From Glycomyces sp. L485 (GTDB lineage: Bacteria > Actinomycetota > Actinomycetes > Mycobacteriales > Micromonosporaceae): DNA of 64,000 nucleotides. Below the pieces are notes generated by a model. That model searched no databases. It saw only the letters and a program-made list of their open reading frames with translations, and had not been told where the DNA came from. A program made the position numbers and the translations under genes. Shown here piece after piece: positions 1 to 8,600 of the stretch (position 1 is the first letter of the stretch; each line of letters opens with the position of its first letter). The DNA is taken from contig NZ_JAKZEW010000001.1 of the NCBI RefSeq assembly GCF_022548875.1, positions 186,264 to 250,263 on the forward strand. The letters are read 5' to 3'.

Positions 1-56
1 CGCCGAGTTTTCGCAGGTGGTCGGATGTTCGAGTGAAGAACCCGCAACCCGCCTCC

Positions 57-111
57 CTAAGCGGGTTCCGGATGAAACCGATCGGGGGTTCGAATCCCCC
101 ATCCTCCGCCA
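57..111 (+). repeat. tRNA-Ser 3'-half-like segment, copy 1
   Basis: The segment carries a variable-arm-like stretch, a perfect T arm (GGGGG, TTCGAAT, CCCCC), the acceptor 3' strand ATCCTCC and GCCA. Upstream I cannot fold a canonical D arm, and the best 5' acceptor candidate near position 20 pairs at only 5 of 7 positions. The loop is CTCCCTAA rather than a normal 7-nt anticodon loop. I therefore read it as a partial or degenerate tRNA-Ser. It differs from the copy at 2037-2090 at only three places, which suggests one arm of an attachment-type direct repeat. Confidence 0.6.
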
Positions 112-486
112 CAACCTCACGAATAGATGCCGATGACCTGCGGGAACACTGAGACAAAGGACAGTGTCCCCGTGGTCGGATCGAACTTCCGTCGATATGT
201 ACGAGTATTCGACATTCGAGGACTCTGACCTGCCAAAACGCTGCTTGTCGAACTTTGCATCTCCAGCTCCGTCCAGCGGTTGACAGCCGGTTTTCCGCCA
301 ATGTGGGTGGAACCTGTGCCGTTGCATTGCCAGGCACCCTATCTCGACTTCGGAAACGGTCGTTCTTTCCTGGGGCCGAAGAACTCTGGGCCGCGAATCG
401 ATTTATTCCGTAAACCGACCGAGCTGGTCAGGCAGGCGGTGGAAACACCGGTCGGCGGGTCGCTCGACCACACTGGCCCAGTCTCC
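112..486. other. Non-coding stretch upstream of the ATPase gene
   Basis: No supported gene. An open frame in register with the ATPase runs back to position 280, but it has no ribosome site and lacks the coding character of the gene proper. The repeat copy lies just upstream and the inverted-repeat operator just downstream. Confidence 0.6.
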
Positions 487-519
487 ACTAAACTACAGAT
501 TACTAAACTGTGGTTTAGT
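487..519 (+). promoter_or_regulatory. Inverted-repeat operator upstream of the ATPase gene
   Basis: ACTAAAC (502-508), a TGTG spacer and GTTTAGT (513-519) form a perfect 7-bp inverted repeat. A further ACTAAAC half-site lies at 487-493. The block ends 15 nt before the ATG and is AT-rich in GC-rich surroundings, so it probably overlaps the promoter. What binds it is unknown; autoregulation is possible but unproven. Confidence 0.55.
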
Positions 520-534
520 GAGAGGGGAGCTGTC

Positions 535-2007
535 ATGGAGAAGCCGGCGTCCGTGTTCGATCGGCACCAGGAATGGGCCGGGCTCACGACCTTTCTCCCG
601 GCAACGGGGTCCGCGGCGGGAGGAGCGACGCTTGGCGTCGTTTCGGGTCGTCGCCGTCAAGGCAAGAGTTACCTGCTCCGGGCCCTCGCCGAGGCGGCCC
701 AGGGCGTGTACTTCGGCGCGACCGAGGCCACTGAAGCTGAGTCGATCCGCCAGTTCACGCGAGGCATCTCCCAGCAGACCGGCCACGTTCCCCAAGCCGA
801 TGTCCACACCTGGGACGAGGCGGTTCGCCACATGTTCGCCAGTGTTCAAGGCCGCCCCCGCCCTGTAGTGATCGATGAGTTCCCGTTCCTGACCGCCGCC
901 TCGCCCGCTTTGCCTTCGATACTGCAACGGGAACTCGGACCGGGCGGTTCCGGTGCCGACAGCAGCGCACGCCTGATCCTCTGCGGCTCTGCGCTCTCCG
1001 TCATGGGGAAGCTCCTGTCAGGGACCGCCCCGTTGCGTGGCCGCGTCGGCCTAGAGCTGATCATTAGACCATTCGGCTACCGCGACGCCGCCGAGTTCTG
1101 GGGCATCGGCGACCCGCGCCTGGCAATGCTCGTGCATTCGGTCGTCGGCGGCACCCCTGCATACCGGTATGAGTTCAACCGCGGTGACGTACCGGCTGGA
1201 CTGCAGGACTTCGATGCGTGGGTCACCCGTACCGTGCTCAATCCGCAGGTGCCTCTGTTCCGCGAAGCTCGCTACCTACTCTCCGAGGAGCCCGATATTC
1301 GGGACCTCGCTCTCTACCAGTCAGTGCTGGCCGCCATCGCCGCAGGCAACTGCACCAACGGCGGTATCGCGAACTACGTCGGCCGCAAGTCCGCCGAGAT
1401 CGCCCACCCGCTCCGAGTGCTTGAGGATTGCGGTCTCATCGAGCGTTATCCGGACACCTTCGGCGCCAAACGAGTCCAATACCATATCAGCGAACCATTG
1501 ATCACGTTCTATGAGGCGATCATGCGGACTCGATGGACGGCATTGGAGTCCGGCCGGGCCGCCCAGGTCTGGGAATCGGTTCAGCACACCTTCAAGACCC
1601 AGGTTCTGGGACCGCACTTCGAGGGCATTTGCCGCGCCTATGTTCGAGACCACGACCTGGAGATCCTTGGAGAGTTCGCGGATCGGGTCGGAAACGCCGT
1701 CGTCAACGACCCTGGCTCTCGCACCCAGATCGAGATCGACGTGGCGGTGACCGCCGCCGAGTCGACAGCGCGACGCCGGGTTCTAGCCTTGGGCGAGGCG
1801 AAATGGGGCGAAGTCATCAGCACCGGTCACCTCGACAGACTTCACAGAGCCCAATGGCTCCTCAACGAACGGAAATTCGACACCGCCGAGGCCCACCTCA
1901 TGCTCTTCAGCGCAGCGGGTTTCACCGAAGAAGTCCAGGCGGCGGCCGCATCGAACCCGCGCCTCCATCTCGTCGGCATCGAGGATCTTTACCTGGATGG
2001 AATCTGA
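535..2007 (+). CDS. Archaeal-type ATPase (ATPase_2/DUF234 family)
   Basis: A 490-residue P-loop NTPase resembling the archaeal-ATPase superfamily, which is common as single-gene units in archaea and actinobacteria; its cellular role is unknown. Seen here: Walker A GRRRQGKS at residues 38-45; Walker B-like PVVIDEF near 113; a central winged-helix-like part; and a C-terminal region with D-x(n)-EAK spacing (EIDV near 401, GEAKWG near 421). That spacing matches the restriction-endonuclease-like fold often assigned to the DUF234 tail. I chose the ATG at 535 because GAGGGGAG sits 6 nt upstream. The gene stands alone, bracketed by two tRNA-Ser 3' segments with no integrase, and is preceded by an inverted-repeat operator. 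A hairpin follows the second tRNA segment. The unit looks acquired. Confidence 0.75.
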   Translation: MEKPASVFDRHQEWAGLTTFLPATGSAAGGATLGVVSGRRRQGKSYLLRALAEAAQGVYFGATEATEAESIRQFTRGISQQTGHVPQADVHTWDEAVRHMFASVQGRPRPVVIDEFPFLTAASPALPSILQRELGPGGSGADSSARLILCGSALSVMGKLLSGTAPLRGRVGLELIIRPFGYRDAAEFWGIGDPRLAMLVHSVVGGTPAYRYEFNRGDVPAGLQDFDAWVTRTVLNPQVPLFREARYLLSEEPDIRDLALYQSVLAAIAAGNCTNGGIANYVGRKSAEIAHPLRVLEDCGLIERYPDTFGAKRVQYHISEPLITFYEAIMRTRWTALESGRAAQVWESVQHTFKTQVLGPHFEGICRAYVRDHDLEILGEFADRVGNAVVNDPGSRTQIEIDVAVTAAESTARRRVLALGEAKWGEVISTGHLDRLHRAQWLLNERKFDTAEAHLMLFSAAGFTEEVQAAAASNPRLHLVGIEDLYLDGI

Positions 2008-2036
2008 CTGATCACAACCGGTGGCGGGCTCGCCTG

Positions 2037-2090
2037 CTAAGCGGGTTCCGGATGAAACCGGTCGGGGTTCGAATCCCCCATCCTCTGCCA
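2037..2090 (+). repeat. tRNA-Ser(GCU) 3' segment, copy 2
   Basis: The sequence from about 2021 resembles tRNA-Ser from the end of the D loop. It has an anticodon arm with loop CTGCTAA (anticodon GCT), a variable arm CCGG-ATGAAA-CCGG, a T arm and encoded CCA. One G has been lost from the T stem relative to copy 1. No convincing 5' acceptor strand exists, since the upstream bases belong to the end of the ATPase gene. The part shared with copy 1 is 54-55 nt with three differences. Confidence 0.6.
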
Positions 2091-2093
2091 AAC

Positions 2094-2135
2094 AGCCCGT
2101 TGACCTGCGTCAATTCAGCGTCGACGGGCTTTCTT
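2094..2135 (+). terminator. Rho-independent terminator
   Basis: AGCCCGTTGAC (2094-2104) pairs with GTCGACGGGCT (2120-2130), 11 bp with one G-U, followed by TTTCTTCCTTTT. It lies just after the second tRNA-like segment and would end transcripts from the ATPase unit. Confidence 0.7.
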
Positions 2136-2572
2136 CCTTTTCCGATATCAGCCGTTCCCGTCTGGTCTCGTCTCCCTGCTTGCGGTGCGGTCCTATCGAG
2201 TTGCCATTGACCCTGGTCGGCGGCCGGCGGCATCATTCCATGGACGCATTGCGGGGCAGCTGATGCCCAGATTCTCCGCGAGTGATCCAGGGCCGGATCG
2301 AGGTCACCGGCCCCGGCGAGGCGAGCCTGTTCCGCGGTGGCCTCCAGCCCCAACGACGTCCTCGGCTTCGGTCGGCCGATGGGCCGACACGTGGACGACC
2401 AGCAGTGGTCGGTGAGCGAGCACTCGGACGGCTTCGACAGCTTCATCGACCGCAACTCCGGCAAGGCTCTCGGTACCGGCACGGGCGGGCTGCGGTCAAA
2501 ATCGAGCCTGAAGGCGCCGCAGGACATAGCGTGGGTACATAGAAGTATTCGCCGCCGACCGGGGGAGGGGCC
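2136..2572. other. Gene-free stretch before the cytochrome b operon
   Basis: Several open frames exist on both strands, but none has a ribosome site, a recognisable domain or consistent codon bias. The last 15 nt hold the GGGGGAGGGG ribosome site of the next gene. A decayed gene cannot be excluded. Confidence 0.5.
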
Positions 2573-3145
2573 TTGACGGGACTTCTGCGTGCCTTCCTGT
2601 CGACTCTCGCTGCCCTGGTCGTGATCGGCCTGTCCTCCGGTGAGGCCTTCGCCCACGGAGGTGAGTCCGACACGCCCGCATCGGCTGCGGACCTCGTCGA
2701 GCAGACCATAGCGCTGATGGTCAACACCCCCGACGACCACGAGTCAGTCACCCACCGCCTTGAGGAGGCCCTCGAAGCCGAGGACACCGGCGGAGCGGAC
2801 ATGGACCTGGTCGCGCAGGCCGCCGAAGCGCTCGATGAGGGCGACATGGGTCGGGCCAGGGAACTGCTCGAAGGAGCGATCGGCATGGGATCCATGATGC
2901 AGGAGGACCCCTCGCCGACCCCTGATGAGGAGGACGCCGAGCCGACTCCTGCCCCCGAGGAGTCGGAGCCGCCGCTCGTGCTCGAGGAGTTCCGGCCGAG
3001 CCGTTCGCTCGACGGCGGCGACTGGGTCCTCCTGGCCGCCTCGGCGGCCGCCGTCGCCGTCGGGGCTCTCCTGGCCTGGCGGTTCCGACCGGCCGACACG
3101 ATCCGCTCGCTGCGCCGCGGAGCCCGAACCGGCCGGGAGGAATGA
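2573..3145 (+). CDS. Exported membrane-anchored protein, mature N-terminus His
   Basis: 190 residues; family not recognised. The TTG start is supported by GGGGGAGGGG 3 nt upstream. Residues 1-27 form a signal peptide ending AFA, so cleavage would give a mature protein beginning HGGES. The middle is acidic and helical (about 35-105) with a Pro/Glu-rich linker, followed by one transmembrane helix (about 148-166) and a basic cytoplasmic tail, giving an outside-in topology. The stop overlaps the start of the cytochrome b gene (ATGA), so the two are coupled. An N-terminal His is the copper ligand in CopC-like proteins and lytic polysaccharide monooxygenases. A metal role here is only inference from that residue and the redox neighbour. 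Confidence 0.6.
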   Translation: MTGLLRAFLSTLAALVVIGLSSGEAFAHGGESDTPASAADLVEQTIALMVNTPDDHESVTHRLEEALEAEDTGGADMDLVAQAAEALDEGDMGRARELLEGAIGMGSMMQEDPSPTPDEEDAEPTPAPEESEPPLVLEEFRPSRSLDGGDWVLLAASAAAVAVGALLAWRFRPADTIRSLRRGARTGREE

Positions 3146-4215
3146 TGGAGGACCGCGACGTACCCGCACCGGTTCCCCAGCGCCGGCGAGGGCCGGGACG
3201 GCGCCTTATCGGCGCCGTCGACGAACGACTCGGTGTCGACGCCCTCCGCTACCCGGTGCCCGAGCACGCCAACAATCTCGGGTGGAGCCTCGGCGGCCTC
3301 ACCGCGTTCACGTTCGTGATCTTGCTGGTCACCGGTGTGTACCTGGCGCAGTTCTACAATCCGACGCCGGAGGCGGCGAACCAGTCGGTCCGCGAAATAT
3401 CGACCGATGTCTGGTTGGGCGAGTTCACCCGCTCCCTGCACTTCTGGTCGGCCAACGCGATGGTGCTGCTCGTCATCCTGCACCTGCTCAGGGTGGTTCT
3501 GCACGGGTCGTACAAGCGTCCCCGCGAGGGCAACTTCCTGGTGGGCGTGACGATGTTCGCTCTGGTCATCGGCGGTATGTTCACCGGGACGGTGCTCAAG
3601 TGGGACCAGGAGGGCTTCGAGGCGCTCCTGCACAACATCGAGGTCGCCTACCTGCTCGGCGGTCTGGGGTTCTGGCTCACCCCCGAGGCGGCCGCGAACC
3701 TCCCCATCCTGGTGCGGCTCTATTCCGCTCACCTGATGCTCGTACCGGGGCTGATCATCGTGCTGCTGGTCCTGCACGCACTACTGGTCAAGCGGCACGG
3801 GATCTCCGCCCACCCGTCGATTCCCGGCCGGTCCCGCGAGTTGGACGAGCCGTTCACCCACCATCTGCGCCGCGTCGGCGCGTTCGGGCTGGTCCTGCTG
3901 GGGTTCCTCGGACTGCTGTCCGTGCTGATCCCTCCGATCATCGGCGCCACTCCGGTCGAGGGCATCGAGGTCACCAGGCCGCCGTGGATGTTCTGGTGGT
4001 TGTACACGTTGGAGAACTGGTTCGGGTTGCGGGCGATCCTCTGGGCAAGCGTCGGGCTCGGTGTCCTGCTCGTGCTGCTGCCTTTCATCGACCGCGGCCC
4101 CGAGCGTGAATGGCGCCGGCGCCCGTTCGTCATCGCGGCGGTCGGTCTGGTCGTGCTCCTGCTCATCGTGCTGAGCCTGCTGGTCCTCGTCACCGAGCCG
4201 GAGCAGCACCTGTGA
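3142..4215 (+). CDS. b6-type cytochrome b
   Basis: 357-residue integral membrane di-haem cytochrome b that would pass electrons within the membrane. Helix B carries His-x13-His (starting HFWSANAM) and helix D His-x14-His (starting HLMLVPG). The 14-residue spacing in the second pair is the cytochrome b6 pattern rather than the mitochondrial one. Eight or so hydrophobic helices are visible, including a C-terminal subunit-IV-like part. The ATG at 3142 is immediately followed by a second ATG at 3145 that sits better behind GGGAGG. No Rieske protein or cytochrome c gene lies nearby, so this is not a complete bc complex. Stand-alone cytochromes of this type often serve dedicated oxyanion or metal reduction; the partner is unknown. 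Confidence 0.85.
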   Translation: MMEDRDVPAPVPQRRRGPGRRLIGAVDERLGVDALRYPVPEHANNLGWSLGGLTAFTFVILLVTGVYLAQFYNPTPEAANQSVREISTDVWLGEFTRSLHFWSANAMVLLVILHLLRVVLHGSYKRPREGNFLVGVTMFALVIGGMFTGTVLKWDQEGFEALLHNIEVAYLLGGLGFWLTPEAAANLPILVRLYSAHLMLVPGLIIVLLVLHALLVKRHGISAHPSIPGRSRELDEPFTHHLRRVGAFGLVLLGFLGLLSVLIPPIIGATPVEGIEVTRPPWMFWWLYTLENWFGLRAILWASVGLGVLLVLLPFIDRGPEREWRRRPFVIAAVGLVVLLLIVLSLLVLVTEPEQHL

Positions 4216-4356
4216 GACGACGGAACCGGTCACTCGAGAAGCGTGTGCGATCGCGCACCCGGCGTTGCCGGCCGGGTCCTTGGTCCCTTGATGCACCCCT
4301 CGGTTCGGCGGAGATTTGAACGTGAAAGCACTCTTGTGAGAGGGGATGTGGTCGTC

Positions 4357-4605
4357 ATGATGGACGGGGATTGGAGCGGCTGGGGCTGGGGCTGGATGAT
4401 GCTGATGCCGCTGCTGTGGATCCTCCTGATCGGGGCGATCGTGTGGGCGGTGGTGCGCCTGGCGCATCCAGGCGGCCACCGAGACGCTTCGGCGCGTGCC
4501 GAGTCGGCGAAGGAGGTGCTCGACCGGCGCTACGCCTCCGGCGAGATCGACGAGGAGACCTACCAGCGGATGAGCGAGCGCCTCGCGAAAGGCGGACGGC
4601 CGTGA
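4357..4605 (+). CDS. Small membrane SHOCT-domain protein
   Basis: 82 residues. A Trp/Gly-rich N-terminus (MMDGDWSGWGWGWMM) leads into one transmembrane helix (about 15-34). A C-terminal SHOCT motif follows (AKEVLDRRYASGEIDEETYQ, about 52-71), a short helical module found at the end of many bacterial membrane proteins. GAGAGGGGAT lies 11 nt before the ATG; a GTG at 4348 is the alternative start. It overlaps the next gene by 4 nt (GTGA), so translation is coupled. Its role is unknown, but it belongs to the cytochrome b operon. Confidence 0.7.
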   Translation: MMDGDWSGWGWGWMMLMPLLWILLIGAIVWAVVRLAHPGGHRDASARAESAKEVLDRRYASGEIDEETYQRMSERLAKGGRP

Positions 4606-5246
4606 CCCGCACCGGAGGCCGCCTGTTGCCGCTGGTGGTCCTCGTGGTGGCGGGCCTCCTGCTGGTCGCCTCGATCGCGTGGGTCGCGACGGGCCGCATG
4701 TCGGGTCAAGCGGGACCCGGCCAGTGGGGTCCGGGGCACATGGGAGGCCCGGGCTACAGCGCCGGCCCCGTCGAGGACCTCGACGGGGCCCAGCGGGCTG
4801 CGAACGGCTTCGCCGAGCGATGGGACTTGGGTGTCGGTGAAGTGATGGAGTTCGACGACGGTTTCTACGCGGTCCTGACCGAGCCCGATGGATCGGGCGC
4901 CACCGAAGTCGTCATCGACCCTCGCAGTGGCGCGGTCCGGATCGAATGGGGGCCGGCGATGATGTGGAACACCGCTTACGGACCGCACCGTTTCGACGCG
5001 CCGGAAGGCACAGCGCTCGGGGAGGACCAGGCACGGGCGATCGCCGACGAGTGGCTCGCCGACCACCGGTCAGGCGAGCAAACCGCCGAGGTCGTGGCGT
5101 TCCCCGGCTACTACACGATCCACACTGAAGACGCGTCCGGCCGGACCGCGGGGATGCTTTCGGTCCACGCCGATACCGGCGACGTCTGGTACCACACTTG
5201 GCACGGCCGGTTCATCGCCTCCACCGGCCACGAGACGGATGAATGA
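4602..5246 (+). CDS. Membrane-anchored PepSY-like protein
   Basis: 214 residues from a GTG that overlaps the previous stop. One N-terminal transmembrane helix (about 7-26) is followed by a Gly/Pro/His/Met-rich linker. Two repeats of about 70 residues follow that look like PepSY folds: one ending in TEVVIDPRSGAVRIEWGP and one ending in GMLSVHADTGDVWYHTWHG. PepSY domains bind peptides or metal-containing partners outside the membrane. The His/Met-rich linker and cytochrome b context fit a periplasm-side redox or metal function, which is inference. It is the last gene of the operon; a weak hairpin (GAGGCG/CGCCTC, 5257-5276) follows. Confidence 0.65.
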   Translation: MTRTGGRLLPLVVLVVAGLLLVASIAWVATGRMSGQAGPGQWGPGHMGGPGYSAGPVEDLDGAQRAANGFAERWDLGVGEVMEFDDGFYAVLTEPDGSGATEVVIDPRSGAVRIEWGPAMMWNTAYGPHRFDAPEGTALGEDQARAIADEWLADHRSGEQTAEVVAFPGYYTIHTEDASGRTAGMLSVHADTGDVWYHTWHGRFIASTGHETDE

Positions 5247-5583
5247 CTTCGCGGCCGAGGCGGCTAGCGACGCCTCTGGGGGTGAAGAGGTCCCCATAGC
5301 GGTCGGCGCTCATTCGCTCAGGAGCTTCCCCGTCGACCGCAGCGATCGTTGAGTCCGATCAGGACCACGTCCTCTCGTTCGGCCAGTGCATGGATTCGGT
5401 GAACCCGGTTCCGCCGCACAGCGCCTATTTCGCCTGCCCGGTGTCGAAGCGGCTCGACAGGAGACCGCGGACGCGTTCGAGCCGTTCGAGGTGTGCCTTG
5501 CCCATTGCCTCGTTCAATCTCGCCTAGCCGATGGACGGCGAGCTGTGCGTCGTCGAGAAAATGCGAATCGATCTACGGGCCTC
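5247..5583. other. Gene-free stretch upstream of the first carbohydrate locus
   Basis: No supported gene. Apart from a weak 6-bp hairpin at 5257-5276 I see nothing specific until the regulated promoter that begins at 5584. Confidence 0.5.
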
Positions 5584-5632
5584 TTGCTTACGCTGCTCAA
5601 GGTCGGTACGGTATGCAGCGAACCGGTTCGCT
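5584..5632 (+). promoter_or_regulatory. Promoter with LacI operator (AGCGAACCGGTTCGCT)
   Basis: TTGCTT (5584-5589) and TACGGT (5607-5612) are separated by 17 bp. The perfect 16-bp palindrome AGCGAACCGGTTCGCT (5617-5632) starts 5 nt after the -10 element and so covers the expected transcription start. The central CG and the symmetry are typical of LacI-family operators. The same site recurs at 8895, 9990 and 10040 around the LacI gene and the ABC importer. Confidence 0.85.
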
Positions 5633-5694
5633 CTGATGCACTGTCCCGGAGTGCGGGCGAGGGGCGGACCTCTCAATGATGAGAGTGAGGCGAA

Positions 5695-8600
5695 ATGAAC
5701 GTACGAACAAGGCGGGCCGCGCGAATATGCAGCGCGGTCGCAGCCTTCGCGATCATCCCCTTGGCAGCGGTGCCCGCCGCCGGCCAGGAAGCGGATGTCA
5801 TCAGGGTCGACCTCGGCCAGACCACCGGAGATTTCCTCGGAGGAGCCTCGGGCACGCTGTACGGCCTCTATGACGAGGGGCTGCCGTCCGAGAACTTGGT
5901 GGACGGCATCGATCTCACCTCGGTGTCCACCAAGGCCCAGGACGGGCCCCAGCACCCCGGAGCCGACGGGCTCGAAGTCCTCGGCCCGCTGGTGGAGGCC
6001 TCCAACGGCGACGTCTACATCTACATGACCGACATCCACCGCGGGTTCCCCTACCAGTGGCCCGGCGACACCCCCGAAGAGAAGCTCGACACCTACCTGG
6101 ACAAGATCCGCGTCCAGGCCGAGCAGGTCGCCACATTGCCCGCGGAACAGCAGGACAACATAGTCTTCATGCCGTACAACGAGCCCGAAGGGAACATGTT
6201 CGGCACCGGGACGTGGAGCTACAACGGCATCAGCTGGCTGGACGACCCCCAGTACTTCTTCGACGCCTGGGACCGGGCACACGGGACCATCCGCTCGGTA
6301 CTGCCCGACGCGCGCATCGGCGGCCCGAACACCACCGTGCTCTACAACCAGGTCTACGGCTTCATGGAGCACGCCATCGCAGCCGGGACGGTACCGGACA
6401 CGATGGCGTGGCACGAGCTGTCGAACCCGGCCCAGATCCGCACCAATGTCAACAAGTACCGCGGTTGGGAGGCGGAGTTCTTCGCCGGCACGGCATATGA
6501 GGGCACCGAGCTGCCGATCAACATCACCGAATACGCCTACCGCTACCACACCTCGGTGCCCGGCCAGATGATCCAGTGGGTCTCCGCGCTCGAAGATTCC
6601 AAAGTATACGGCGACATCGCCTATTGGAACATCGACGGCAACCTGTCCGACTCGGCCGTGCAGGCCAACCGGGCCAACGGCCAGTGGTGGCTGCTGCACG
6701 CCTACAGCCAGATGAGCGGCGGCCAGACCGTCGAGGTCACGCCGCCTCGGCCCGGCGTCAGCTACACCCTCCAGGGCGTCGCGACCATCGACACCGGCAA
6801 GCGGCAGGCCCGCGCTCTGATCGGCGGCGCGAGCGGGGCGAACACGCTCGCGTTCGACAACGTCCCGTCCGACGTATTCGGCCAGAACGTGCACGCGGTC
6901 GTGCGCGAGATCGGCTGGAGCGGCCAGATCGGCGACTCGGGCCAACCGGACACGGTGGCCGAGCTCGACGTGGCCGTCTCAGGCGGCACCGCCGAACTCG
7001 CCTTCGGCTCCGGCGGACTGCCGGAACTCGACGCGGAGTCCGCCTACGAGGTCATCGTGACCCCGAGCGTCTCCCCCGGAGAGACCGCCGTGCCGCAGTC
7101 GTCGTGGGAGGCGACATACGAGGCCGAGGACGCCACCTGGATCGGCGATGGCCTGCACCGCAACGGCCCCGAGGGCTCCCCGTCGAGCGTGTCCAAGTTC
7201 TACACCTCCGGCGGCTACAACGTCGGCGGTATGCGCACCGGCTCGGATAACGCGATCGAGTTCAACGTCAGCGTTCCCGAGGACGGCGTCTACGACCTGA
7301 GTGTCTTCGCCAGTTCCCTCAACACCGACGCCGAAGTGCAGGACCAGGGCCCGACGAACATGTTCCTGCGGGTCGACGGCGACGCCGCCACCGAGCAGGA
7401 GCTCTTCTTGACCCTGGGTTACAGGTGGGTGGTGTGGGACCACACCGACACGACCGTGGAACTCACCGCCGGGGACCACGTCATCACCCTGGCCACCCGC
7501 AGTCTCGACGGAACCGGCGCCATCACCGGCGACGTCATCCTCGACAAGATCGACCTGTCGCTGCCCCACCCCGACTACGGCGACGACGTGTACGAGGCCG
7601 AATTCGCCGAGTTCAGCGGCGGTGCGGAGCCCACTTACCCGACCGGACACAACGGTTCGGGCCCGGGCGCGGCCGCCGTGCCGGCCGGCGGCGAGGCGAC
7701 CTTCTGGGTCTACTCCCCGGACGACGCACCCGCCCGCCTCGACGTCGCCTCGCTCGGCGACCGGAAGGTGGAGCTCGAAGTCAACGGCGAGACCGTGACG
7801 ACCGGGCACGGCGGCATCGTCGACGCCTTCCTGCTCGGCGGGATCAACCAGGTCACCGTGAAGGGCGCCCAGGGGCTCGAGGTGGACCGTCTCGCCGTCA
7901 CGCCCTCCGTCGGAGCCGACGCCTCCGCCCTCTACGAGGCGGAGGACGGCGTCGTCGCCGGAACCGCCGAGGTCACGAACCTGTCCCTCGCCTCCGGCGG
8001 GGCCGCGGTGACGGGCATCGGCGGCGATCCCGGCAACGGCAACACCCTGACCTTCGACGGCGTCGAGGTTCCCGAAGCCGGCCGCTACGCGCTGACCTTC
8101 CGGTACTCCAACGAAGAGCAGTCGCCCGCCACGCACTACAACCCCGACCCGGTGGCGCGGTACGCGCTCGTGTCGGTCAACGGCGCCGACCCGGTCCGCG
8201 CGATCTTCCCGCACTCGTTCCACGAGAACAACTTCTGGGAGCTGACCGTGCCGGTCGACCTCCAGGCGGGGGCGAACTCGATCGTCGTGCGCGGTGAGGA
8301 GAAACCGCAGTTCGACGGCACGACCTACGCCTCGGACACCTGGCCCGACGTACTGCTGCGCTCGCGCTTCGCGCCCAACCTCGACCGGATCGCGGTCACC
8401 CCGCTGTTCGCCGACGTCGACTGGCGCGAACTGCGATCGCATAACTATCCGGACCGGCTGGTGCGGCACACGGACTCCAACGTCCGCCTGGAGGCGAACC
8501 CCAGCCCGGCGGAGGACGCGCGGTTCCGGATGGTGCCGGGCCTGGCCGACGGCTCGACCGGGTACGTGTCGTTCGAATCGGTGAACAACCCGGGCCAGTA

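Noticed and set aside
1-112. A complete tRNA gene at the left edge
   Set aside because: The 3' half is good, but the 5' acceptor pairs at only 5 of 7 positions, the D loop lacks GG and the anticodon loop has 8 nt. It is treated as a partial segment.
2012-2740. A 242-codon minus-strand frame over the gene-free stretch and the next operon
   Set aside because: Crosses a terminator and the tRNA-like repeat, lacks a ribosome site and shows no known motif.
5386-5679. A 97-codon plus-strand frame before the first carbohydrate locus
   Set aside because: It runs through the promoter and LacI operator of the glycosidase gene and has no ribosome site.
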